Below, piece by piece: positions 18,666-28,110 of a stretch of 64,000 bases of DNA. The stretch comes from Paramicrobacterium fandaimingii (GTDB lineage Bacteria; Actinomycetota; Actinomycetes; Actinomycetales; Microbacteriaceae). The translations under genes were made by a program, and so were the position numbers. Where the stretch lies: contig NZ_CP061170.1 in NCBI RefSeq assembly GCF_011751745.2, positions 2,356,001 to 2,420,000 of the forward strand. The letters are read 5' to 3'. Within the stretch, counting starts at the first letter, position 1, and every line of letters begins with the position of its first letter. The notes below the pieces were generated by a model. That model did no database searches. It was not told where the DNA came from and saw only the letters and a list, made by a program, of their open reading frames with translations.

Positions 18666-19190
18666 ATGTCCACACCACAGAACGTCCAACCGGTCGGCTA
18701 TACGAGCGTCGCCCCCTGGGTTGTCACCAGCGACACGGGGGCATTTCTCGATTTCGTCACGCGAGTGTTCGACGGCGAGGAGCTTGCGCGCATTGCGACG
18801 GAAGATGGCTCAATCGGCCACGGCGAGATTCGGGTGGGCGACACCGTCGTGCTGGCCTTCGATCGCCGCACGGAGTGGCCGGCCATGCCGAGCCTTCTGC
18901 GTGTTTTCGTGCCGAACGCTGACGAGGTGTTCGCCACGGCGGCAGCGAACGGTGCAGAGACGGTGACCACGCTGGCGGACAATGCTTTCGGGCAGCGTGG
19001 CGGCCGCATCAAAGATCCGTTTGGCAACATCTGGTGGGTAATGAGTCACGTTGAAGACGTCACAGAAGACGTCATGTGGAAGCGGCTGCAGGACCCCACC
19101 TACGCCGAGCAGATGCGGGTGGCACAGGAGACGCTCGACGCCGAGCTGAGCGGTCGAACCCAGGGTCGCAGCAGCGCCCCCACACGCTGA
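18666..19190 (+). CDS. VOC-superfamily (glyoxalase/PhnB-like) protein
   Basis: 174 aa. Beta-alpha-beta-beta-beta fold protein of the vicinal oxygen chelate group. It has the pattern of PhnB/YdeH-type proteins: APWVVTSDTGAFLDFVTRVF, then GHGEIRVGDTVVLAF, then GGRIKDPFGNIWWVM with the conserved DPFGNxW. The reaction is not predictable. A ribosome site AGAGGA is 8 nt upstream. It is the only plus-strand gene in a block that interrupts the tad locus. Confidence 0.8.
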   Translation: MSTPQNVQPVGYTSVAPWVVTSDTGAFLDFVTRVFDGEELARIATEDGSIGHGEIRVGDTVVLAFDRRTEWPAMPSLLRVFVPNADEVFATAAANGAETVTTLADNAFGQRGGRIKDPFGNIWWVMSHVEDVTEDVMWKRLQDPTYAEQMRVAQETLDAELSGRTQGRSSAPTR

Positions 19191-19231
19191 CGAACGTCAC
19201 GTGCACCGCGCGCATTCTTGTGTCGTTCCGG

Positions 19232-20365
19232 TCAGGCTGCCGGTGCCGGCAACGCGTCGCGCTCCGACCGGCGCGACAGCAGGTGGTTGACAACGTACTC
19301 CGCGTCTGCCCCGGCCCCGCCGATCAGCATTGACCGGAATGAGTATTGAAAAGCCACTCCGGTGAAGTAGAGACCGGGCATCGTCGGAACGACGCCGCGC
19401 TCTTCACGCGGCCAGCCATCGTCACCGATCACAGGGAGGTCGATCCAGCTGTCGTCACGCCTCGATCCCGTGCACCAGATGACATTCGCGATGCCGGGCA
19501 GCTGCTGCGTGCCGACGACAGGATTGCCGCCCTGCGCGCCGATCATCCGTTCGGTGACGCGCTCGACGCCTGCTGCCGTGAGATCCGCTGACGTGACGCG
19601 GAGCAGAGGCGCACCGTGCGCTCGCACCTGAGCTTTCATGCGCCGCCCGATCGGAGTGCGGATCGTCTGCACAAGACCCCACATCTGCCAGACGAGCGGG
19701 AAGACAAGTCGAAACCGGCGGGTGCCCGGGCGCACCGGAAGTGCACCGGTGTCTCTGCCGCAGAGCACCGTCTCGTGGGATCGGACAACCTCGATGGCGA
19801 TGTCCGCTCCGGAATGCGACGCGCCGACCACCAGCACCCGTCCGGGACGCAGCTGATCTGGATTGCGGTACTCGCTGGAGTGGAGTTGCACGATCTGCGG
19901 ATCAAGGTCTGCCCCGAATGCCGGAATCTTCGGGCTGCGCCCGAACGTGCCCGTCGCGACAATGACATTGTCTGCCGTATACCGCACATCGGGACATTCC
20001 ACGACGAACGCATCGTTCTCCCGGCTCAGCCGACGCACCGGGCTGCTGTGGCGCACGGGGAGGTCGAACGTTGCGGCGTATGTCTCCAGGTAGTCGGCCA
20101 CCTCATCGCGGGTCGGAAAGGAGTGCGGGTCGGCCGGGAAGGGCAGACCTGGCAGATCATCGTGCACCGCCGGGCTGTACAGCCGAAGCGAGTCCCAGTG
20201 GCTGCGCCAGTTATCTCCTGTGCGTGCATTGCCGTCAACGACGAGGACGTTCGCCCCCTGACGCTTCAGGTGATAGGCCGCGGCAAGTCCGGCCTGACCG
20301 GCGCCGACGACGACGGCATCCAGGTGGCGCGTCTGCTTCTTCGTCTTCTGATCGATGGTGTTCAT
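19232..20365 (-). CDS. Flavin-dependent monooxygenase / FAD-NAD(P)-binding protein
   Basis: 377 aa. Two Rossmann motifs are present: GAGQAG (FAD, about 22-27) and GASHSG (NADP, about 178-183), with ATGTFGRSP between them, as in YUCCA/FMO-like oxidoreductases. The RTGDNWRSHWDSLRLYSP segment is typical of this group. The substrate is unknown. It follows the PQ-loop gene by 20 bp, and the LuxR/TPR gene upstream is a plausible regulator of the pair. Confidence 0.85.
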   Translation of the reverse strand: MNTIDQKTKKQTRHLDAVVVGAGQAGLAAAYHLKRQGANVLVVDGNARTGDNWRSHWDSLRLYSPAVHDDLPGLPFPADPHSFPTRDEVADYLETYAATFDLPVRHSSPVRRLSRENDAFVVECPDVRYTADNVIVATGTFGRSPKIPAFGADLDPQIVQLHSSEYRNPDQLRPGRVLVVGASHSGADIAIEVVRSHETVLCGRDTGALPVRPGTRRFRLVFPLVWQMWGLVQTIRTPIGRRMKAQVRAHGAPLLRVTSADLTAAGVERVTERMIGAQGGNPVVGTQQLPGIANVIWCTGSRRDDSWIDLPVIGDDGWPREERGVVPTMPGLYFTGVAFQYSFRSMLIGGAGADAEYVVNHLLSRRSERDALPAPAA

Positions 20366-20385
20366 GATTCCCTCCAGTTATGTCG

Positions 20386-20742
20386 TCACAGCTGCCCAGC
20401 CACTGCAGGGTGCTCCTCCGGCACGCGAACAGCGTCGCCCGGATCCGACACGGGTCGACGTGGCCCACGCGCTTTCTCGTAGCGCAGATACCACACAAGC
20501 ATCAGCACCGTGGAGACGAGGTAAAAGATGTGCAGCACCCAGACGGGGCCGAACGGCAGGCTGAAAATGTACACGGAGTGCACGGCGTTGCCGATGTTGG
20601 CCAGCACGATGTTTCCGAAGCTGTAGGAGCTCATGCTTTTACTTCTGCCTGCTTTGATGAGCATCGGAAGCGTACTGACCGCAAAGATCACTGTCGACGT
20701 CGAACCCGCAATCACGGGAATGCTGATGTCCACCGCGGCCAC
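20386..20742 (-). CDS. PQ-loop/SemiSWEET-like small membrane protein
   Basis: 118 aa. Three transmembrane helices (about 7-25, 43-61 and 65-86) with a PQ-loop-type motif STLPMLIKAGRSKSMSSYSF in the first third; the usual PQ is PM here. SemiSWEET proteins work as homodimers moving sugars or other small solutes. The C-terminal 30 residues are hydrophilic. It is followed by the monooxygenase with a 20-bp gap, suggesting an operon. Confidence 0.7.
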   Translation of the reverse strand: MAAVDISIPVIAGSTSTVIFAVSTLPMLIKAGRSKSMSSYSFGNIVLANIGNAVHSVYIFSLPFGPVWVLHIFYLVSTVLMLVWYLRYEKARGPRRPVSDPGDAVRVPEEHPAVAGQL

Positions 20743-20870
20743 CTCTCTTTCATCGAGACGTACCGCTCAATCTAAGTGAGCACAGCGCACCACCGCGTCG
20801 GCCGAAATCCCCATTCGGATGAACCTCGATCGTGGGTGAAACTATGCAGGGCACGGGTGACGGCCGGACG

Positions 20871-22520
20871 TCACCGGTTCATCAGTCTGTTCTCATATGC
20901 ATACGCGGTAGCCGCCGAACGCGACGAGATCTCAAGCTTGGAGAAGATGTTGCTCAGATGCCGGGCCACGGTCTTCTCGCTGAGAACGAACTGCTCGGCG
21001 ATCGCTCGATTTGTGCACCCCGTTGCGACAGCGCGCAACACTTCAACTTCTCGCGGGGTGAGGCCCCCCGGCCCAGTTTCAGCATCGATGCCTCGGAGGG
21101 ACCGCAGCGCGAGCATATCCGGCCGCGCTCCCAGCAGCCGGAAGACATCTGCCGCAGCATCCAACTCCATCTCGGCCGCATCCATGTCCCCGAGATCTTG
21201 GCAGCACCTGCCTTGGAGGGCACGAACCCGCGCACGTTGATACGGGGCTCCCAGTGATCGCCACACGTCATCGGCACGGCGCAGCTCGTCCAGGGCATCC
21301 CGCGGTCTTTCTTCGGCGAGAAGAACCTCGCCCCACGCCTGAGCCGACATCGCATCAAGCAGTCGTGCCGTGGACGCGGCGGCGATGTCGGCCAGCTCAG
21401 ACGCTGCCGTGCGGGCGAGCACGACGTCAGCATGAGCCAGGGCAATCTCCACACACGCGGCCAGATGTCGTGGACGATCTCCAGGCTTCCCCCGTTCGTC
21501 GAGCGCCCGGCGAATTCCCGACATTGCCGTCTCCACGCGTCCCTGAGCGAGCCGCAGCAGCGCCAGACCCGGCTGCGTCTCATGACCTGACTGGCTCGCT
21601 CGCCTGTACGAGTTCTCGGCCGCGGCGAATTCACCGCGCAGCCGATGCAGCTCGGCCGCCTCGTAGTACGCCATGCCGATGCCGACCTGATCGACCAGTG
21701 CCCCGAAGCATTCACTGGCGCGCTGAACCTGCTCGGTTGCCTCAGTCCATTTGCCGTTCAAAACGAGAATCTGGGCACGGTGCACCAAGCACTCACCCCG
21801 AAACACAACGAGATCCGGCTGGCTTGCACACCACCGGGTGAGTTCGCCTGTCCATTCTGCCGCCCGACCGACGTCATAGGTATCGTGACAGGCAATAATG
21901 ACGGCGCAGTAAACGAGCCCGGAAACGATGGGCGAGACTTCACCGGCAGTGATCGCGACCATCACAGCGTCCAGCTGAGCCATCCCCTCGGCGCTCTTGC
22001 CCATCGCAATCATCGCCTGTCCGAGGCCGAGTCCGCTCAACGCGCGCAGCTCAGGGTGCCCGGAGATGCGTCCGATCCGCTGCGCCTTCTCGAAAAGCAG
22101 GCGGGCGGCGTCGCTGTCCCCCGTCAGGAGAGCGTTCAGTGCAGCGGGGATGAGCAGCAGACCTCGAAGTGGGGCGTCATCGGCGCCGTCGCCCAGCAAT
22201 TCACCAGCACGACCGAGCCAACCGCCCGCGGATGCCATTTGGCCACGATTCATCTGGTTGAACGCCAGCCAGAAGGCGCACTCCGCGGCCTGCTCTCGGT
22301 CGCCATCGTCGAGCCGACTGTGGTAGGAGCGGTCAAGCACCCTCACGCATGCGTCGTCTCGGCCAACCAGCGAAAGCGCCTGCGCGTAGCACTCAAGATC
22401 GTCCGGGCCGAGGTCTTCCGTTCGGTCCGCCTCGTCGAAGTGCGCGCATGCTGCAGACCAGGACTGCGCGTGGAAAGCCGTGAGTGCCAGCTCTCGTGCA
22501 GCTGTGTCGGTCATCGTCAT
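20871..22520 (-). CDS. LuxR-family transcriptional regulator with TPR domain
   Basis: About 549 aa from the ATG at 22520 (ATG at 22514 and upstream extensions are possible). An N-terminal alpha-helical TPR-like region of more than 400 residues is followed by a GerE/LuxR helix-turn-helix at the C-terminus (LTPREVEVLRAVATGCTNRA...SEKTVARHLSNIFSKL). No receiver or Walker ATPase motif was seen, so it differs from MalT-type LAL regulators. It probably controls the downstream PQ-loop/monooxygenase genes (inference from position). Confidence 0.85.
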   Translation of the reverse strand: MTMTDTAARELALTAFHAQSWSAACAHFDEADRTEDLGPDDLECYAQALSLVGRDDACVRVLDRSYHSRLDDGDREQAAECAFWLAFNQMNRGQMASAGGWLGRAGELLGDGADDAPLRGLLLIPAALNALLTGDSDAARLLFEKAQRIGRISGHPELRALSGLGLGQAMIAMGKSAEGMAQLDAVMVAITAGEVSPIVSGLVYCAVIIACHDTYDVGRAAEWTGELTRWCASQPDLVVFRGECLVHRAQILVLNGKWTEATEQVQRASECFGALVDQVGIGMAYYEAAELHRLRGEFAAAENSYRRASQSGHETQPGLALLRLAQGRVETAMSGIRRALDERGKPGDRPRHLAACVEIALAHADVVLARTAASELADIAAASTARLLDAMSAQAWGEVLLAEERPRDALDELRRADDVWRSLGAPYQRARVRALQGRCCQDLGDMDAAEMELDAAADVFRLLGARPDMLALRSLRGIDAETGPGGLTPREVEVLRAVATGCTNRAIAEQFVLSEKTVARHLSNIFSKLEISSRSAATAYAYENRLMNR

Positions 22521-22646
22521 CACCCGCTCGCGCGACGGCGAGCACGACCCGCACCCGCAGCCTACAGACAGAATTCTACCGCGGCGCACGTCCCGCGGAC
22601 CGATGCCACAGTGACGGCTCGTGGCGGGCAGAGGCAGCATGACAGC

Positions 22647-23642
22647 TCAAATGCCGAGATTCGTCGACGAGATGATGCCGATCATCATCGGCGCAACGCC
22701 CAGCAGCATGAACGCGGGAAGCACACAGACACCGAGCGGGATCATGAGGTGCGTCGAGAGGCGGGCGCCGGCATCGGCAGCTCGGGATGCCGCGTCGCGA
22801 CGGATGCGCGCGGCCTCGCTGCGCAGCAGGTCTGCCGCCGGCACGCCGGCACGCTGAGCAAGCGCGACAACGTCGTTGACCGCGCTTTCGCTCACCCCGG
22901 AGTCATCAATCAGCCCGAGGTCGGCCGCGACGTCATCGATCACGGCACGGGCTCGGGGCACCGAGGCTCCGCCCGAGAGCGCGATGGCTGTGAGGTCGAC
23001 CATGAGCCCCGGCGCGGTGTCCCGCGGCTGCGCACGGCGCGCGAGCGCCGAACTCCACCGCCAGCCGCCGAGCATGAGAAGCCCGCCGAGCACTCCGCAC
23101 ACGGCACCGGGCGCTGTCGCCAGCGCCGACCAGGTGTCGAAGCCCAGCAGCATGCCGAAGCCGATTCCCACGAGCGGCAGCAGCATCACCAAGCGCGATG
23201 TCGAGCGGGGGCCCGCGAGCGCCGCGGCGATGTCGCGCTGCGTCTGGCCGATCGCCCGCAGTGTGGCGGCCAGCGTATGAAGCGCGGTTGCCGCCGGCGC
23301 ACCGCACCGGGCAGAGACGGCAAGCGTTGCGGCGAGCACCCGCCAGTCGTCGCCGCCAGAGGCGAGGGATGATGGGACGTCTTCTGCGGTGGCGGCGGCG
23401 TGAACGACGGACGCGGCGGGGTCGCGACGTGCGAGCGACTCGTCGAGATAATGCCACGCGAGAGACGGCGCGACGCCGCCGACCATGAGCACGGCAACGC
23501 GTTCGGCGATGGATGCGACAGTCTCCACGGCCGGCGGGCCATCACGACGCCCGCCACCGCGGCGCCGGGCAGTACCGCGCTGAGCAGTACCGCGCTGGGC
23601 CACACTGCGCCGGGCCCCGGCGCTCGCCCTCGCCCGCGTCAC
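22647..23642 (-). CDS. Type II secretion F-family protein (TadB-like)
   Basis: 331 aa inner-membrane platform protein of the tad apparatus. Hydrophobic helices are near 50-65, 175-215 and at the C-terminus (VCVLPAFMLLGVAPMMIGI), the layout of T2SF proteins. The N-terminal 35 residues are basic and contain a duplicated AQRGT unit encoded by a 15-bp direct repeat at 23569-23597. Its start overlaps the TadA stop by 4 nt (ATGA). Confidence 0.85.
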   Translation of the reverse strand: MTRARASAGARRSVAQRGTAQRGTARRRGGGRRDGPPAVETVASIAERVAVLMVGGVAPSLAWHYLDESLARRDPAASVVHAAATAEDVPSSLASGGDDWRVLAATLAVSARCGAPAATALHTLAATLRAIGQTQRDIAAALAGPRSTSRLVMLLPLVGIGFGMLLGFDTWSALATAPGAVCGVLGGLLMLGGWRWSSALARRAQPRDTAPGLMVDLTAIALSGGASVPRARAVIDDVAADLGLIDDSGVSESAVNDVVALAQRAGVPAADLLRSEAARIRRDAASRAADAGARLSTHLMIPLGVCVLPAFMLLGVAPMMIGIISSTNLGI

Positions 23643-24661
23643 GGCTCCTCCACGACGACATCGAGACGATCATTGGTGAGCACGAGCCGGCCGACCTGAG
23701 CAAGACGGCGCGTTGCCGACTCGCGTTCCAGATGCAGAACGAGTCCGATTGCGCTCACTGCCTGCCGCCCAATCGCCTCCGCCGTCATTCCCGCGAGAGC
23801 GCCGAGCGCCTCGAGTCGGGCAGGTACGTCGGCCAGCGAATTCGCGTGCAGGGTTCCGGCACCGCCGTCGTGCCCCGTATTGAGGGCGGCGAGCAGCTCG
23901 CGAATCTCAGCGCCACGGCACTCCCCCAACACCAGCCGATCCGGCCGCATACGCAGTGCTTCGCGCAGCAGCTGCGCAAGGCCGATCTGCCCGGCCCCCT
24001 CGAGGTTGGCCTGACGCGACTCGAGCGAAACAACGTGCGGGTGCTCAATACGCAGCTCGGCAACGTCTTCGATCGCCACGATGCGATCGGCGGGGTTGGC
24101 TTCGCCGAGCAGGGCCGCGAGCAGCGTCGTCTTGCCGCTTCCGGCAGCGCCGGTGATCAGCAGGTTGGTGCGGCGCGCGACGGCGCGATGCAGCATACGG
24201 ATTCGCGAGTCGGTGCCGAACATGCCGGCGGAGTGAAGCGCGCCGATGTCGAGGCGACCTGAGCGTGGCACTCTGATGGAGAGCAGGGTGCCCGTCGTCG
24301 AGATGGGAGGCAGAACAGCATGCACGCGGATGCCGCCGGGGAGTCGCACGTCGACACACGGCGTCGCCTCGTCGACGTGCCTGCCTCCGAGGGCGATGAG
24401 CCGAGTTGCGAGTGTGCGCAGCTGCTGTTCGGGAAGGTTCCACAGCGCGTCGTGCACGAGCCCCGAGCCTCGGTCATACCAGAGCCCCGCGTCACCGTTG
24501 ACGACGATGTCTGTCACGTCGGCGGCGGCCACGTAGGCGGCGAGGGGGCCGCACTGAGAAGCAAGCTGCAGCCGAGCGGCATCGCCGACGGGTGCGAACG
24601 ACGGCTCGGCGACGAAGGACTCCATGCGAGTGAGCTTAGGAAGTGCGACGGGAACCGGCAT
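23639..24661 (-). CDS. TadA/CpaF-family secretion ATPase
   Basis: 340 aa if the ATG at 24661 is used; the ATG at 24625 gives 328 aa and neither has a clear ribosome site. Hexameric ATPase that powers pilus assembly. Walker A is GAAGSGKTTL, followed by AspBox/HisBox regions (VAIEDVAELRIEHPHVVSLESR) and the GAGTLHANS motif. It heads the tad operon. The septum-site (Ssd/TadZ) gene often found upstream is not present in the window. Confidence 0.9.
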   Translation of the reverse strand: MPVPVALPKLTRMESFVAEPSFAPVGDAARLQLASQCGPLAAYVAAADVTDIVVNGDAGLWYDRGSGLVHDALWNLPEQQLRTLATRLIALGGRHVDEATPCVDVRLPGGIRVHAVLPPISTTGTLLSIRVPRSGRLDIGALHSAGMFGTDSRIRMLHRAVARRTNLLITGAAGSGKTTLLAALLGEANPADRIVAIEDVAELRIEHPHVVSLESRQANLEGAGQIGLAQLLREALRMRPDRLVLGECRGAEIRELLAALNTGHDGGAGTLHANSLADVPARLEALGALAGMTAEAIGRQAVSAIGLVLHLERESATRRLAQVGRLVLTNDRLDVVVEEP

Positions 24662-24767
24662 CCGGTGTCTGTCGATCTGTGTACAACCGGGGACTGTCCC
24701 GCACCTGTGGAGAAGACGTCAGACACGACGACCTGAACGGCGAAACGGGAAAACACTCGTTAACAGA

Positions 24768-24801
24768 GGACGGCACCCATCGGGGGGAACGGGTGCCGTC
24801 C
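24768..24801. promoter_or_regulatory. Hairpin in the acs upstream region
   Basis: GGACGGCACCC (24768-24778) pairs with GGGTGCCGTCC (24791-24801) around a 12-nt loop. There is no T tract, so it is not an intrinsic terminator. It lies in the 380-bp divergent region between tadA and acs (24662-25041), which otherwise holds an AT-rich stretch near 24850-24920, likely containing the acs promoter. It could be an operator or leader structure. Confidence 0.45.
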
Positions 24802-25041
24802 TGCAACGTCTCGATTGGGGGGAATCTGTGCGTTGCACGCCAGAATGAAGTATTCGGCCTGTCTCATAATACGCATTCACACGATGAGCGCAAGCAAATC
24901 GTCCACACTTTAGGGGACAGTTTTCGTAACCTCGTGCGATCGACCCTCGGAATCCGCGAAAAGACGGGGATTATCGCCGTACGTCACCAACGAGTATTGT
25001 CGAGTCTGAAAGCAGACCGCGAAGGAGCGAAGAGTCGAACT

Positions 25042-27009
25042 ATGAACACGCAGATCGATAACCTGCTGCAGGAGAACCGTCGGTTCGCCCCGACCGAGGA
25101 ATTCGTGAAGAACTCGGTAGTCGCTTCCTCAATTTATGAGGATGCCGCCGCTGACCGCCTCGAGTTCTGGGCAAAACAGGCGCGTGAGCTGATCAGCTGG
25201 GAAACCCCGTTTACGAAAACCCTCGACTGGACGAACCCGCCATTCGCGAAGTGGTTCGACGACGGAACTCTCAACGTCGCCTACAACTGCCTCGACAGGC
25301 ACGTCGAAGCAGGACTCGGCGATCGCGTTGCCATCTATTGGGAAGGCGAACCGGGCGACACCCGCACCATCACGTACGCTGAGCTCACCGATGAGGTGAA
25401 GAGAACAGCGAACGTGCTCGCCGGCTTCGGCATCGGCAAGGGCGACCCCGTGGCCATCTACCTGCCGATGATTCCCGAAGCCGTTGTCTCGATGCTCGCC
25501 GTGGCACGCCTCGGCGCGATTCACTCGGTGGTGTTTGGCGGCTACAGCGCCGACAGTCTGCGCTCCCGCATCGACGATGCCGAGGCGAAGGTGGTCATCA
25601 CCGCAGACGGCGCGTGGCGCAAGGGCAAGGTCTCATCGCTCAAGCCCGCCGTCGACGCAGCGCTCGCTGGCAAGGACGGCAACACGCAGGAAACCGTGGA
25701 GCACGTGCTCGTCGTGAAGCGCGGCGAAAACGAGGTGGAGTGGACCGAGGGTCGCGACATCTGGTGGCATGACGCCGTTCCCGCAGCATCCGCCGATCAC
25801 ACGCCGAAGGCGTTCGAGGCAGAGAACCCGCTCTTCATTCTGTACACCTCGGGAACGACCGGAAAGCCGAAGGGCATTCTGCACACCTCAGGCGGATACC
25901 TGACGCAGGCGGCATTCACGCACAAGAATGTGTTTGATCTGCACGCCGACACCGACGTGTTCTGGTGCACGGCAGACATCGGCTGGGTGACGGGCCACTC
26001 GTATGTCGTCTACGGTCCGCTCGCGAACGGCGCAACCCAGGTGATGTATGAGGGAACGCCAGACACCCCGCACCCCGGCCGCTGGTGGGAGCTGATCGAG
26101 AAGTACAAGGTTTCGATCTTCTACACCGCGCCGACGGCGATTCGCTCGTTCATGAAGGTGGGCCGGCAGGTTCCTCAGGAGTTCGACCTCACGTCGCTGC
26201 GTGTGCTCGGCTCGGTGGGCGAGCCCATCAACCCCGAGGCATGGATGTGGTACCGCAAGGTCATCGGCGGCGACAAGACGCCCATCGTCGACACGTGGTG
26301 GCAGACCGAGACCGGCGCGATCATGATCTCGGCGGTTCCGGGCCTGACCGAGACAAAGCCGGGCAGCGCGCAGGTCGCCATTCCCGGCATCTCTGTGAAT
26401 GTGCTTGATGACACGGGAAATGCCGTACCCAACGGCGGGGGCGGCCTGCTCGTCGTCGACGAGCCATGGCCGGCGATGCTGCGAGGCGTCTGGGGTGACC
26501 CGGAGCGCTACAAAGAGACCTACTGGGAGAAGTTCGGCGACAAATACTTTGCCGGCGACGGTGCCCGACTCGACGAAGACGGCGACGTGTGGCTGCTCGG
26601 CCGTGTCGACGACGTCATGAACGTGTCCGGTCACCGAATCTCCACAGCCGAGGTTGAATCGGCGCTCGTCGCCAACGAAATGGTCGCGGAGTCGGCTGTC
26701 GTGGGGGCGAGTGACGAGACGACGGGTCAGGCTGTTGTGGCGTTTGTGATCATCAAGCAGAGCCACCTCGATCAGGCCGAGAAGATCGCCGACATCACCA
26801 GCTCGCTGCGCAGCTGGGTTGGCGAGCAGATCGGCCCGATCGCCCGCCCGCGCGAGGTATTCATTGTGAACGAGCTGCCCAAGACCCGTTCGGGCAAGAT
26901 CATGCGGCGTCTGCTGCGTGACCTTGCTGAAGGTCGCGAGGTCGGCGACACGTCGACGCTCGCCGACACCATGGTCATGAAGGTGATCACCGACCAGGTA
27001 AAGAAGTAG
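25042..27009 (+). CDS. acsA: Acetyl-CoA synthetase
   Basis: 655 aa from the ATG at 25042. Activates acetate to acetyl-CoA through acetyl-AMP. The adenylate-forming P-loop YTSGTTGKPKG begins at residue 268; GWVTGHSYVVYGPL, DTWWQTETG and the hinge/core DGDVWLLGRVDDVMNVSGHRIS follow. The C-terminal PKTRSGKIMRR carries Lys619, the residue acetylated in other Acs enzymes. The reading frame extends about 400 bp upstream but that part is not conserved sequence. It ends in a clear terminator. The RamB-like regulator at 1569 is a possible controller. Confidence 0.96.
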   Translation: MNTQIDNLLQENRRFAPTEEFVKNSVVASSIYEDAAADRLEFWAKQARELISWETPFTKTLDWTNPPFAKWFDDGTLNVAYNCLDRHVEAGLGDRVAIYWEGEPGDTRTITYAELTDEVKRTANVLAGFGIGKGDPVAIYLPMIPEAVVSMLAVARLGAIHSVVFGGYSADSLRSRIDDAEAKVVITADGAWRKGKVSSLKPAVDAALAGKDGNTQETVEHVLVVKRGENEVEWTEGRDIWWHDAVPAASADHTPKAFEAENPLFILYTSGTTGKPKGILHTSGGYLTQAAFTHKNVFDLHADTDVFWCTADIGWVTGHSYVVYGPLANGATQVMYEGTPDTPHPGRWWELIEKYKVSIFYTAPTAIRSFMKVGRQVPQEFDLTSLRVLGSVGEPINPEAWMWYRKVIGGDKTPIVDTWWQTETGAIMISAVPGLTETKPGSAQVAIPGISVNVLDDTGNAVPNGGGGLLVVDEPWPAMLRGVWGDPERYKETYWEKFGDKYFAGDGARLDEDGDVWLLGRVDDVMNVSGHRISTAEVESALVANEMVAESAVVGASDETTGQAVVAFVIIKQSHLDQAEKIADITSSLRSWVGEQIGPIARPREVFIVNELPKTRSGKIMRRLLRDLAEGREVGDTSTLADTMVMKVITDQVKK

Positions 27010-27020
27010 CACAACGAGCA

Positions 27021-27064
27021 CAGCGGATGCCGCGGGGCGCTGCCCTGCGGCATCCGCTGTTTTT
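27021..27064 (+). terminator. Rho-independent terminator of acs
   Basis: Perfect 13-bp stem (CAGCGGATGCCGC, 27021-27033, with 27047-27059), 13-nt loop and five T residues, starting 11 bp after the acs stop codon. Confidence 0.93.
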
Positions 27065-27113
27065 GTGCGTATCGAGCACCGCGCAGCTGCCACAGGCTGA
27101 GGTCACGATGCGC

Positions 27114-27968
27114 CTATGCGACCGCGGAATCGAAGTGCAGACACTGTGCGATTGCGCGCAGTATCTTTGACTCCACCTCGTGCCAGAGATCCACGACGTC
27201 CCAGTAGGTAAAGCGAAGCACCGTATAGCCCAGAAGCTGCAACTCAGCGTCGTGCCGTGCGTCGATCTGCTTCTGCTCACGAGAGAGATGCTCGCCGCCA
27301 TCGAACTGCAGCACAAGACGATCCCCGATCAGTCCGTCTACGCGGTGGCCGGCGATCTTCACTTGCTGCGCCATCGCAACGCCGTGAGCCGCGAGGCGGA
27401 TTCGTGGAATCGTCTCGATCCCGGAGTCGGAGAGCTCGCTGACGGCAGCGGCGACACGTTTGAAGGCGGATGACCTCGTCTGCACACGTCTCAGCTCTGC
27501 GCGTTGCACGAAGCCGGAGCGAACGGCAGAGTCTGCGAGAGCCACTGCCGATTCGAAAGCGACGCATTGGGACGCGTTGACGATCACATTGACGATCGGG
27601 TCGATCAACGTGCGTGTCGGCCGAGGCACGGGAACCGCTCCGTAGTGCACTCGGACTTTGTTGCGATCGAGAGTGATTCCCGCTGAACCGTGAACCGCGA
27701 TATGACACAGCGCATCGTCATCACGCACCCACAGTCCGAGGTGTTTTGCGGCCGTGACACATGTGAGTTGGCCACCGGCGAAGGCCGCCCACTTCTCTGG
27801 CACACTGCACGCCGACGTGTACAACCAATTGCGTGCTGCACACCGCACCAGTCCGGTTCGCACAGCGGCTCGGATCACGTTCTTCGTAAAGCCGGCTTCG
27901 TACAGTGTGAGCCGATGGGAAATACCACCTTCTCGATTCACGTGGTCGGAGACATCTGCCGGTCGCAT
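27114..27968 (-). CDS. DUF559-like PD-(D/E)XK protein with winged-helix N-terminus
   Basis: 284 aa, function unknown. The N-terminal 100 residues look like a winged-helix antitoxin/AbiEi-type domain. The C-terminal part is DUF559/Vsr-like: E185 (SGIET), D211 (HRVDGL), then Q221-F-D-G where an active nuclease has Glu, then a helix with Gln/Asp/Arg (QKQIDARHDAELQLLGYTVLRF). Replacement of the central Glu may impair catalysis, though this QxDG form may be a family trait. It stands alone with no toxin partner. A very long hairpin begins 143 bp upstream of its start. Confidence 0.75.
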   Translation of the reverse strand: MRPADVSDHVNREGGISHRLTLYEAGFTKNVIRAAVRTGLVRCAARNWLYTSACSVPEKWAAFAGGQLTCVTAAKHLGLWVRDDDALCHIAVHGSAGITLDRNKVRVHYGAVPVPRPTRTLIDPIVNVIVNASQCVAFESAVALADSAVRSGFVQRAELRRVQTRSSAFKRVAAAVSELSDSGIETIPRIRLAAHGVAMAQQVKIAGHRVDGLIGDRLVLQFDGGEHLSREQKQIDARHDAELQLLGYTVLRFTYWDVVDLWHEVESKILRAIAQCLHFDSAVA

Positions 27969-28110
27969 GTCGGCATCATGCCCTGTTCGGTCATCTCAAG
28001 GCAGTGCTTCCGCCGTCGTTGTGCATGACAGCCACGGTCGCACTCCTGTGGACGAAGAACAGTCCTGCCAGCCCGGCCCCGCCCGGGCCTCACGCTTCAC
28101 ACAGCGCACC

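Noticed and set aside
18212..18673. 153-aa version of the DUF4244 protein
   Set aside because: The upstream 88 codons have no similarity; the pilin core starts at a well-placed ATG at 18403.
24643..25041. N-terminal extension of acetyl-CoA synthetase
   Set aside because: The frame is open but the sequence has no family similarity and the core Acs start (MNTQIDN) at 25042 matches the normal length.
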